From assembly GCA_903895005.1 (NCBI GenBank), contig CAITSH010000362.1:1-10002 (forward strand): a stretch of 10,002 nucleotides of DNA. The letters run 5' to 3'. The notes under the pieces were generated by a model. It was not told where the DNA came from, ran no database searches, and saw nothing but the letters and a program-made list of their open reading frames with translations. Below are positions 1 to 6,426 of this stretch, piece after piece (positions within the stretch are counted from its first letter, which is position 1; each line of letters starts with the position of its first letter). The stretch comes from an uncultured Pseudomonadota bacterium. GTDB lineage: Bacteria; Pseudomonadota; Gammaproteobacteria; Burkholderiales; SG8-39. The translations under genes were made by a program, and so were the position numbers.

Positions 1-42
1 AATGTGATAGCGTTGCTCAAAGGTGAGATGCTTGTAGCGCAT
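1..42 (-). CDS. IS30-family transposase, N-terminal fragment (runs off left edge)
   Basis: Reading leftwards from the ATG at 42-40, the 14 visible codons give MRYKHLTFEQRYHI. This matches the characteristic start of IS30-family transposases, where a basic residue, YKHL/YxxL and then a ExRYxI segment lead into the N-terminal helix-turn-helix. An AGGAG ribosome binding site lies at 53-49 on the minus strand, 6 bases before the ATG. The catalytic DDE domain would lie beyond the window. In this family the enzyme cuts and joins the element's ends. The gene points the same way as the decayed operon to its right, so transcripts from that operon could run into it. The family call rests on 14 residues only; the start codon and its ribosome binding site are clear. 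Confidence 0.7.
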   Translation of the reverse strand, partial: MRYKHLTFEQRYHI

Positions 43-99
43 GGGATGCTCCTATCCGTCTTCGCAAACAGAAAGGTACACCCCGGGGCATCTCACCTT
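20..99 (-). repeat. 12-bp perfect inverted repeat flanking the transposase start
   Basis: AAGGTGAGATGC at 20-31 is the exact reverse complement of GCATCTCACCTT at 88-99. On the minus strand the first-transcribed arm (99-88) lies in the leader and the second arm (31-20) covers codons 4 to 8 of the transposase. The 56-base loop contains the AGGAG site and the ATG. The stem can gain one outer G-U pair. An RNA beginning upstream of position 99 could therefore fold into a hairpin enclosing the translation start. One arm may also be part of the terminal repeat of the element. Confidence 0.6.
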
Positions 100-147
100 C
101 CTCTAATGCCCGGATGTTGCACTTCGAAGTTTAATTCGCAGTTGTAG

Positions 148-707
148 TTAGCTCGCGCTCCGACCCAAGTCTATGAGTTCCAGCAACTTCACAGGCTTGA
201 TCGGCAGGTCGGCAATGCGCACCTTGAAGGGTTCGAGGGCGTTCTCGACTGCAGAGGCGATGGTCGAGCCGACGCAGACGATGCCGGCTTCGGCCGCGCC
301 CTTGATGCCCAGCGGGTTGATGGGCGAGGGTGTTTCCAGCCAGATGATTTCCAGGTGAGGCACGTCGCAGGCGGTGGGTAGCAGATAGTCGGCGAAGGTG
401 GTGGTGATGGGCTGGCCGTCGCTGTTGTAGCCGATCCATTCGAACAGCGCATTGCCTATGCCGTGGGCGATGCTGCCGTGCACCTGGCCGGCGGCGATTT
501 TCGGGTTGATGAGTTTGCCGCAGTCCTGCACGGCAACGTAACGCTGGATCTCGACGCCCCGGTGTCGATATCGACTTCGACTTCGCATACATGAAAGCCG
601 TTGGCGTAGGCCATGGCGTCGATGCGCGCGTTCGGTTGCGCCGGGAGCAACTCGAGCGCCTGGCCTCCGCTGTCAGGCCGGTGATAGGTAAACGGCGACG
701 GTTTCAT
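148..707 (-). pseudogene. coxM::coxL-like deletion fusion, frameshifted remnant of a molybdenum hydroxylase
   Basis: The ATG at 707-705, with a GGAG site just upstream and 14 bases after the acetamidase stop, opens with MKPSPFTYHRPDS and then ALELL. This is the usual start of the FAD-binding medium subunit (CoxM type). After about 27 residues (QPNA, near 620-632) the frame passes directly into sequence typical of the C-terminal part of the molybdopterin-binding large subunit (CoxL/XDH type): NGFHVCEVEVDIDTG. The match continues, in another frame, with VEIQRYVAVQDCG, INPKIAAGQVHGSIAHGIG and GIKGAAEAG, to a TAA at 150-148. Restoring one base near 556 rejoins the frames. The rest of coxM, any coxS and most of coxL are missing, so no active enzyme is possible. 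A sequencing or assembly error could explain the one-base shift but hardly the fusion. Confidence 0.85.
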
Positions 708-721
708 CCGTTCTCCAGCCC

Positions 722-1669
722 TTACCCCGCAGCCTTGTCGAGCAGAGCGCGCGGGAACATCGCGTGCACGCCCTTGTTGCCGTCGACGATCTGCGTGACG
801 TGCAGGTCGCAGGCGAGGCTGCAACTGACGTAGGCATCGAGCGGCTTCCAGCCCTTGAGTTCAACCAGCCAGGCGATCATTTCACGAAGCGCCTGCTTGG
901 CCGCGTCATCCAGGTCCTGGTCCATGCCCATGGCGATGTAGTGGGTGGGCGTCACGGCGCGCGGGAAACGCAGGCCGGTGGCCTTGTGCAAAATCAGCGT
1001 GAAGGTGCCTTGCAGCGCCGTCTCGAGGGCGGTCAGGCAGACTTCGCCATCGCCCTGCACGCCGTGGCCGTCACCGACCGAGAACAGTGCGCCGGGCACC
1101 TGCACCGGCAGAAGCAGCGTGCTGCCTGCGGTGAGCTCCTTGTTGTCCATGTTGCCGCCGTACTCGCGCGGCTCGACCGAAGAGACCATGCCGTACTCGG
1201 GGCGCGGCGCCACCGCCATGATGCCGAAAAAAGGTTTGAGCGGAACCGTCAGGCCCCAGGGCAGCAGGGCTTCGCGCTTTTTGATATCGATGGGGATGTT
1301 GAGGATTTGCAGCGTGCGAAAGTCCTCGGGGAGGCCGCCGCGCAGCGGGCGCACCGAGTTATAGCCCCAGTCCTGGCGAAAATCGATCGTCTCTATGCGC
1401 ACTTCCAGCGTGTCGCCGGGCTCGGCGCCCTCCACCCACACCGGGCCGGTGATGATGTGCGGCCCCATTTGCGGCTTGCAGGTGTCGATGATGGCGGTGT
1501 GCTGCGCCAGCACGTTCTTTGCCTGCTTTGCCTCTTCGCGCGAACCGCTCAGCGTGTCTATGGTGATGCGGTCGCCGGACTGGACGCGCATGACGGGCGG
1601 CAGCGTCGCGGAAAAATGTCCCCAGTGGATGGTCTCGGGGGTGGCGCCCAGCGTGTGGTGTGTGCTCAT
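722..1669 (-). CDS. Acetamidase/formamidase family amidohydrolase
   Basis: This 315-residue protein belongs to the FmdA/AmdA family, which hydrolyses short-chain amides such as formamide or acetamide to ammonia and the acid, in the cytoplasm. Family-like segments are GPVWVEGAEPGDTLEV (about 75-90), the PFFGIMAVAP stretch (146-155), GGNMDNKEL (171-179), FSVGDGHGVQGDGEVC (196-211) and near the C-terminus DLHVTQIVDGNKG (288-300). There is no signal peptide. The length fits the shorter bacterial members of about 300 to 320 residues. An AAGGAAA site precedes the ATG. The gene starts 18 bases after the truncated substrate-binding gene and ends 14 bases before the cox-like remnant, so it sits inside one operon and is the only intact enzyme left there. 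The true substrate cannot be read from sequence; other amides or cyclic amides are possible. Confidence 0.88.
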   Translation of the reverse strand: MSTHHTLGATPETIHWGHFSATLPPVMRVQSGDRITIDTLSGSREEAKQAKNVLAQHTAIIDTCKPQMGPHIITGPVWVEGAEPGDTLEVRIETIDFRQDWGYNSVRPLRGGLPEDFRTLQILNIPIDIKKREALLPWGLTVPLKPFFGIMAVAPRPEYGMVSSVEPREYGGNMDNKELTAGSTLLLPVQVPGALFSVGDGHGVQGDGEVCLTALETALQGTFTLILHKATGLRFPRAVTPTHYIAMGMDQDLDDAAKQALREMIAWLVELKGWKPLDAYVSCSLACDLHVTQIVDGNKGVHAMFPRALLDKAAG

Positions 1670-1687
1670 GATGTTTCCTTTTCAGGC

Positions 1688-2044
1688 TTACTTGGGGAAA
1701 ATCATCCGCTCGGGTTTGGGCGGCATGAAGCCTGCATTGAACATCAAATCCGGATTCGGTGATAGCTTGAGGCCGAAGGCCGAGACGATTTCGCGCACCA
1801 TGCGATCGAGATTGGCCTTTTCCGCGCCGCCGATGCCGAGGCCCTTGGCCTTGGCGGCGGGTGTGGCGATGGGCACCTGCAGCGCAAGGCGCAGGCGTTG
1901 CTTTTCAACCTCGGCGTCGATCAGCGGCTCGCGGTCCTTCACGAACTTGATCGCGGCATCCGGGTCGGCGATCACCTCCTTGGCGCCGCGGGTGAAGGCG
2001 CGCAGGAATCCGGCCACCGCCTTGGGGTTGGCATCGATCAGTGC
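1688..2044 (-). pseudogene. C-terminal stub of an ABC-type (NMT1/SsuA-like) substrate-binding protein
   Basis: From about 2044 the frame reads ALIDANPKAVAGFLRAF, then GAKEVIADPDAAIKFV, and ends PPKPERMIFPK before the TAA at 1690-1688. The pattern (residues from an xxNPxxVxxFLRAxxxG helix, then xxxPxxAI) is that of the C-terminal lobe of NMT1/THI5-like periplasmic binding proteins, which normally have 320 to 350 residues. Only about 115 remain. The only nearby start in frame is a GTG at 2017 inside the conserved helix, and a stop lies in frame at 2062-2060. There is no signal peptide, N-terminal lobe, ATPase or permease gene beside it. It is most likely non-functional. The segment between 2045 and 2093 may be more of the same gene in a shifted frame (LYQRITALIGKRP), but that is uncertain. 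Confidence 0.75.
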
Positions 2045-2093
2045 CGGGCCGCTTGCCGATCAGCGCGGTAATCCGTTGGTAAAGCGGCGACGC

Positions 2094-3101
2094 TTACTGC
2101 GCGACGAAACCGCTGGCCTTGATGATGCGCGCCCAGGTCTGGGTATAGGCCTGTTCGCGGCTGGTGAGTTGCTGCGGCGACATATAGCCCACGGTGAGGC
2201 CCATTACCGCAAGGCGTTCACGCACGTCGGGCAGCGCAACGACCTTTGATACGGCATCGGCGATGCGGTCGATGACGGCCCTGGGCGTGCCGGCCGGCGC
2301 GAACAGTCCGTAGTAGGGCACGTCCTCAAAACCGGCCAGGCCGAGTTCGGCAAAGGTCGGCACATCGGGCAGCGCAGCCTGTCGCGCGCTGCCCAGCACG
2401 GCAAGGATGCGCACCCGGCCCGCCTTGTGGTTTTCGATGAAGTCGGGAATCGAGGCGACGCCGGCGTTGATCTGGTTGCCCAGCATGTCGGCCATCATCG
2501 GGGCGCTGCCGCGGTAGGGCGCGGCCTGCAGGTCGAGGCCGTATTTCTGCCCGATCAGTTTTACGAGGAACTCCGGTACCGAGGCCGGCGCCGGCACCCC
2601 GACTGTGCCCTTGCCGCCGCCTTGTGCCTTGATCCATGCGACGTATTCGTTCACCGATTTGGCCGGCGTTCCGCCCGATGCGGCGAAGGCGTTGACGAAG
2701 GTCGCAAAGCCGGCCACCGCGGTGAAATCCTTGGCCGGGTCAAAGCCCGGGTTCTTGACCACTTGCGGCAGTATCGAAATGGTGTGGTCATGCGACAGGA
2801 ACAAGGTGGTGCCGTCCGGTGCGGCGGTCTTGAGTGCCTGCGCCGCAAGCTGGCCGCCCGCGCCGGCGCGGTTTTCAACGATCACCGTGGTGCCCAGCTG
2901 GTCGTGCAGTTTTTCTGCGAGAACACGCGCAATGGCATCGGTGCCGCCGCCGGGAGGAAATCCGACCAGCAGTTTGATCGACTGCGCCTGCGCAGGCGCG
3001 GCGGCAAGCAGTGCGGCCAGTGCGAATGATGAGAAAAGTGCGGGTAAAGCGCGCAGCGCGCCGTGGGCGTGGTCAAAACAGAGATGCAAAATCGTTTTCA
3101 T
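2094..3101 (-). CDS. Tripartite tricarboxylate transporter (Bug/TctC family) periplasmic receptor
   Basis: This 335-residue protein has a long signal peptide (residues 1-39, hydrophobic core about 20-36, likely cut after AQA) and then the standard Bug-receptor start KLLVGFPPGGGTDAIAR (43-59) and VIVENRAGAGG. The ligand-loop region, the LPDVPTFAELG motif and the ARIIKASGF C-terminus are all present, so it looks complete. Bug proteins bind carboxylates or other small acids in the periplasm. Many, as here, lack adjacent tctA/tctB membrane genes and work with distant permeases or in sensing. AGGAG lies 10 bases before the ATG. It is the first gene of the minus-strand operon and divergent from the flavoprotein at 3238, which suggests that its ligand may be the substrate of one or other set of enzymes. 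The ligand itself cannot be predicted. Confidence 0.93.
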   Translation of the reverse strand: MKTILHLCFDHAHGALRALPALFSSFALAALLAAAPAQAQSIKLLVGFPPGGGTDAIARVLAEKLHDQLGTTVIVENRAGAGGQLAAQALKTAAPDGTTLFLSHDHTISILPQVVKNPGFDPAKDFTAVAGFATFVNAFAASGGTPAKSVNEYVAWIKAQGGGKGTVGVPAPASVPEFLVKLIGQKYGLDLQAAPYRGSAPMMADMLGNQINAGVASIPDFIENHKAGRVRILAVLGSARQAALPDVPTFAELGLAGFEDVPYYGLFAPAGTPRAVIDRIADAVSKVVALPDVRERLAVMGLTVGYMSPQQLTSREQAYTQTWARIIKASGFVAQ

Positions 3102-3139
3102 CGCGGTGGTTCTCCTGTGGATCGCCGATCTTTGTCCTT

Positions 3140-3168
3140 ATTTTGCTCCCGTCACGGATGCGACTCAA
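3140..3168 (-). promoter_or_regulatory. Candidate sigma-70 promoter for the tctC operon
   Basis: On the minus strand TTGAGT (3168-3163) and CAAAAT (3145-3140) are separated by 17 bases; each matches its consensus at four of six positions. Transcription would start near 3133, leaving a leader of about 30 bases with the AGGAG site before the ATG at 3101. It lies in the 136-base divergent gap between tctC and the flavoprotein gene. No convincing plus-strand promoter was found in the same gap. It is a visual match only. Confidence 0.3.
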
Positions 3169-3237
3169 GGTTTTGCGCCGCAACTGCGTTATGCTTTTGT
3201 CCTTTACGCGACGCTCTTTCACTTCAACGGACGCAAT

Positions 3238-4941
3238 GTGATACGGCTGCAAAGCGATGTGCTGGTAATCGGTTCGGGGGCGGCGGGCATGTATGCGGCG
3301 ATCGCCGCCGCGAAAAAGGGCTGCAGCGTGCACCTGATCGATCGCAGCCTGATCGGACGCGGCGGCGCCACGGTGATGGCGCAAATGACCGTGGCGGTGG
3401 CGCTGGGTTCGGCCTGTCCGGACAGCACCGATGCGCATTTTGCCGACACCCTCGCCGCCGGGCGCGGCTTGTGCGACCAAAGCCTGTCGCGGCTGTTGTG
3501 TGAAAACGCGCCTTCAAAAATCCTTGAACTCGATGCCTGGGGTGTCGGCTGGGCGCGCAACGACGGCCACATCACGCAGGCGCATGCGCCCGGTCATGAC
3601 CGCGCGCGCTGCGTCTATGTCGATTTTCTCAACACCGGTCCGGCGGTGTCGCGCACGCTGCGCGGCCAGCTGATTCGCGCGCAGGGTATTCGCCGCATCG
3701 GCGACGTGTTCATCACCGACATCGCAACACAGGACGGCGAGGCAGTTGGTGCGGTCGGCGTGCATCTCATCTCCGGAGAGCCTGTTGTGCTCGAGGCGGC
3801 CAGCACAGTCATTGCCACCGGTGGCCTGACGCGGCTGTTTCGCCGCAACAGTGCGTCACTCAACATGAGTGGCGACGGCTACGCCATGGCGCTGCGTGCC
3901 GGCGCGGAATTGATCGACATGGAGTTCGTCCAGTTTTTTCCCATCGGGCATCTGGCGCCGCGCCTCATCGGCATGGACCCGATCATGTGGGATCCGTTCC
4001 GCTACAAGCTCGGCGGCCGCCTGCTCAATGCGGCTGGCGAGGAATTCGCCGACCGCTACGGTCAGGCCGAGTCGGGCAAGTACACGCTGACGCGCGACGT
4101 TGCCACCTATGCGATTTTCAAGGAAGTCGAGGCCGGACGCGGCAGTCCCGCCGGTGGCGCCTTCCTGAGTTTTACGCACGTGCCCGAGGCGCAGCTGCGC
4201 GCCGCTTTCGGCCCGGTCATCGACCGGCTGGCAAAAAATGGCATCGACCTCACCACCACGCCGATCGAGGTGGCGCCCATTGCCCACTATCACATGGGCG
4301 GTGTACGGGTGAATGCCGCGATGGCGACACGCGTCCCTGGCTTGTATGCCGCGGGTGAGGCGGTCGGTGGCGCCAACGGTGCCAACCGCCTGTCGGGCAA
4401 TGCGCTGACCGAGGCGTTTGTGTTCGGCGAGCGCTCAGGTGCGTCGGCCGCGGATCGCGCCAGGGCGCGCGGTGCGCCGCGGTTGCGTGATGCGGCGGCG
4501 CTTGCGCCGCTTGCGGTACTCGGCGGCGGCAAGGGTGCCGCTTCGTCTGTCAACACGGCTGGGCTGATCAATGAGTTGCAGGCCCTGATGTCGGACAAGG
4601 CCGGGCCGTTCCGTACCGAAGCGCGCTTGCGCGAGGCATTGGCGCGCATCGATGCGATGGGCGCTGAGGTTGGTACTGTGGCGCCTGCGCGCAGCGACGC
4701 CGGCGGCGCCTACGACATGGTGCTCATCGACTGGCTGGACCTGCGTAACATGCTGCTGGTCGCGCGCACGGTGGTGCTTGCCGCGATTGCGCGCAAGGAA
4801 AGCCGCGGCGCGCACCAGCGCGAAGATTTCCCCGAACCGCTTCCTGAGTGGGAACTGAACCAGGTGTTTGCCCTGTCGGGAGGCGCCTTGTCGCTGAGCA
4901 GCACGCGTGTCGGTGCATCGGCCGCGGAGGTGACGGCATGA
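3238..4941 (+). CDS. FAD-dependent oxidoreductase, SdhA/FrdA-like flavoprotein subunit (non-canonical)
   Basis: The 567-residue protein has an N-terminal dinucleotide fold DVLVIGSGAAG (7-17) and the family's C-terminal FAD and active-site motifs: HYHMGG (350-355), LYAAGE and GANRLSGN (369-388), and KESRGAHQRED (520-530). The catalytic-arginine region TRDV (R286) is present. Two hallmarks differ. The segment RGGATVMAQ (41-49) has alanine where SdhA/FrdA have the histidine that bonds FAD covalently, so FAD is probably non-covalent. FVQFFPIG (230-237) replaces the usual QFHPTG, losing a dicarboxylate-binding histidine. The reaction is therefore a flavin-linked oxidation or reduction of an unknown, perhaps acidic, substrate. 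The GTG start at 3238 sits just before the fold; the frame is open much further upstream, but that part is antisense to tctC. It overlaps the 2Fe-2S gene by ATGA. Confidence 0.85.
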   Translation: MIRLQSDVLVIGSGAAGMYAAIAAAKKGCSVHLIDRSLIGRGGATVMAQMTVAVALGSACPDSTDAHFADTLAAGRGLCDQSLSRLLCENAPSKILELDAWGVGWARNDGHITQAHAPGHDRARCVYVDFLNTGPAVSRTLRGQLIRAQGIRRIGDVFITDIATQDGEAVGAVGVHLISGEPVVLEAASTVIATGGLTRLFRRNSASLNMSGDGYAMALRAGAELIDMEFVQFFPIGHLAPRLIGMDPIMWDPFRYKLGGRLLNAAGEEFADRYGQAESGKYTLTRDVATYAIFKEVEAGRGSPAGGAFLSFTHVPEAQLRAAFGPVIDRLAKNGIDLTTTPIEVAPIAHYHMGGVRVNAAMATRVPGLYAAGEAVGGANGANRLSGNALTEAFVFGERSGASAADRARARGAPRLRDAAALAPLAVLGGGKGAASSVNTAGLINELQALMSDKAGPFRTEARLREALARIDAMGAEVGTVAPARSDAGGAYDMVLIDWLDLRNMLLVARTVVLAAIARKESRGAHQREDFPEPLPEWELNQVFALSGGALSLSSTRVGASAAEVTA

Positions 4942-5279
4942 AGCCCGAATTCACGGCCCGCCTGCACATCCGGCGCGCATCGCCCGGCGCGCAAGAGCGC
5001 GTCGAAGTGTTCGAGGTGCCCTTCGATTCCGGTCAATCATTGCTTGACGGCCTGCGCTGGATACGCGCCAACGGTGACCCGTCACTGGCAATACGCTATT
5101 CGTGCATCAACGCCAACGCCTGCAAGGAATGCATGATGGAACTCGATGGCGCGGTGGTGTATGCGTGCACGGCGCGGCTCAAGTCCGGCGACATGCATGT
5201 GGCGCCGCTGCGCAAGAAAGCGCTCATCAAGGACCTGGTCACAGAAATCGCGCCGACGGACGAGCGGCTGCTGCCCTGA
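4938..5279 (+). CDS. Short 2Fe-2S protein, SdhB/FrdB N-terminal-domain-like electron-transfer subunit
   Basis: This 113-residue protein matches only the plant-ferredoxin-like N-terminal domain of SdhB/FrdB. Cysteines at 56, 62, 65 and 77 give C-X5-C-X2-C-X11-C; the last two spacings match FrdB, while the first is one residue longer than the usual X4. The preceding GQSLLDGLRWI and the following KKALIKDLVTEI resemble the family's helix and the KDLVVD segment. The second domain that carries the 4Fe-4S and 3Fe-4S clusters (normally about 120 further residues) is absent and no membrane anchor follows. Electrons from the FAD subunit would thus pass through one 2Fe-2S cluster to an unknown acceptor. 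The start is set by GGAGGTGA at 4926-4933 and the ATGA overlap with the flavoprotein stop, indicating coupled translation and a 1:1 complex. The gene stands complete, with a TGA at 5277-5279. Confidence 0.85.
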   Translation: MKPEFTARLHIRRASPGAQERVEVFEVPFDSGQSLLDGLRWIRANGDPSLAIRYSCINANACKECMMELDGAVVYACTARLKSGDMHVAPLRKKALIKDLVTEIAPTDERLLP

Positions 5280-5300
5280 TAGACGCAAGGGGTGATGCCC

Positions 5301-5327
5301 GGAAAGCCGCGCCAGTCGGCCGTTTCC
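5301..5327 (+). terminator. Imperfect stem-loop between convergent genes
   Basis: GGAAAGCCG (5301-5309) can pair with CGGC (5317-5320) and TTTCC (5323-5327), with a two-base bulge and a seven-base loop. It lies 21 bases after the 2Fe-2S gene stop and 31 bases from the end of the convergent receiver-DUF1003 gene. No T-run follows on either strand, so it may only be a weak or factor-dependent end. Confidence 0.25.
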
Positions 5328-5358
5328 AGTCGATGCGCGGCGGGGCGTCGGTCCGGGT

Positions 5359-6426
5359 TTAGCGTCCGTCGCGTTTGGGCTTGTGTTCCGCGCGCTGCGT
5401 GAGTCGCTCGATTTCGGACAGCACATCCTCAAGCCTCGTTTCCATTTCAAGGTCTGCGTCGGCAAGATTGATGTCTTCATCGTTGCGAATGCCGATCTTG
5501 TCCTGGATCGCGCGCAGCATCTGTAACACCCGCGTCAGCTCATGCTCGGTGAGCAGGCCGGTCTGCAGTCCCAGGTCGGTCAGGCGCGCCGCCTCCTTGC
5601 TCAACAGGTTCTGGCTTATCAGCACAAAAGTCGCAAGAAAGATCGCCTCGAGGGAAACGACCATGGTCAGCAGTCCGTAGGGGAAGGGATCGAAAGCCGG
5701 CAGGCCAGTGTGCCCGGTATTGATCACTATCCATGCACCGAACCAGGCCAGATGCAGGTAAAAGAAGCCCATGCTGCCGGAAAAGGAGGTCATGGCGTTG
5801 GCGATGCGCTCCTGCGGGCCCTGGCTCCTCGCCGCCTTCAGGCGGACTTCGATCACCTTGCGAATGTTGCGCTGGATGACGCTCGACAGCGCCGGGTTGT
5901 CTTCGCGGTGATCGGCAATTTCCTTTTGCAGCAGCCGCACCTCGAGCAGGTTGTGGACGCGCGTGAGCACTTCGATGAGTTCGAAGGGCTTGCTGATGAA
6001 GTCCTTTGCTCCGGCCTGCATGGCGCGATCCTTGTGGCCCGGATCTGCGGTGATCACCAGCACGGGCGGGCAGTCTTCTTCCCCGTCACGCTTCAAGCGT
6101 TGCAATACCTCAAACCCGTTCATCCCGGGCATCTTGATGTCGAGCAGTATCAGGTCGTAATGGTTGGTGCGGTGCAGGTCGCCCACTTTCTGGGGAACGG
6201 GGGTCGATGTGACGGCGCTATAGCCGGCGCCGCGCAACATGCGTTCGAGCAGCAGCACATTGGCTGGCATATCGTCGACGATGAGAATACGTGCGGCGAG
6301 GATATCGCGCGCGCTGACGAAGCTGCCCGGCTGCGAAGGTCGCCCCTGCCTGCTTTTATCTGCGGCGGAATCGGCGGCCGCATCGGATACGCTGGTCATG
6401 CTCGCGGCTCTGGTCGGATCCGGCAT
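5359..6426 (-). CDS. Response-regulator receiver domain fused to DUF1003 membrane protein
   Basis: A 355-residue protein in three parts. Residues 1-44 are a polar tail. Residues about 46-163 form a complete CheY-like receiver: ILIVDD (acidic D51/D52), the phosphorylation site D96 in LILLDIKMPGMNG, T126 in VLVITA and K146 in ISKPF. Residues about 205-295 are DUF1003, with SFSGSMGFFYLHLAWFGAW (first helix, about 217-236), FDPFPYGLLTMVVSLEA and the second helix to LISQN (249-273), then a charged helical tail. DUF1003 has no known activity; a receiver attached to it suggests phosphorylation-controlled output at the inner membrane, with receiver and tail both cytoplasmic. No histidine kinase is adjacent. 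An alternative ATG lies at 6399; neither start has a clear ribosome binding site. The gene converges on the 2Fe-2S gene. Confidence 0.88.
   Translation of the reverse strand: MPDPTRAASMTSVSDAAADSAADKSRQGRPSQPGSFVSARDILAARILIVDDMPANVLLLERMLRGAGYSAVTSTPVPQKVGDLHRTNHYDLILLDIKMPGMNGFEVLQRLKRDGEEDCPPVLVITADPGHKDRAMQAGAKDFISKPFELIEVLTRVHNLLEVRLLQKEIADHREDNPALSSVIQRNIRKVIEVRLKAARSQGPQERIANAMTSFSGSMGFFYLHLAWFGAWIVINTGHTGLPAFDPFPYGLLTMVVSLEAIFLATFVLISQNLLSKEAARLTDLGLQTGLLTEHELTRVLQMLRAIQDKIGIRNDEDINLADADLEMETRLEDVLSEIERLTQRAEHKPKRDGR

Larger units (their letters stand above)
1..120 (-). mobile_element. Right-hand end of an IS30-like insertion sequence (boundary approximate)
   Basis: The transposase start at 42 implies that the end of the element lies between about 88 and 147, where the coxL-like remnant stops. 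This stretch is visibly less GC-rich than the genes to its right. The exact terminal repeat and target duplication cannot be set, because the other end of the element is outside the window. The end coordinate given is an estimate. The CCCCGGGG palindrome at 81-88 and the inverted-repeat arm at 88-99 probably lie within or next to the terminal repeat. Confidence 0.5.

Noticed and set aside
764..1762. 332-residue open frame on the plus strand
   Set aside because: It is antisense to the acetamidase gene and full of Arg, His, Gln and Ala with no family signature. It is open only because of the high GC content.
2605..3237. N-terminal extension of the flavoprotein by about 211 codons
   Set aside because: It is antisense to the well-supported tctC gene, and the dinucleotide-binding fold starts right after GTG 3238.
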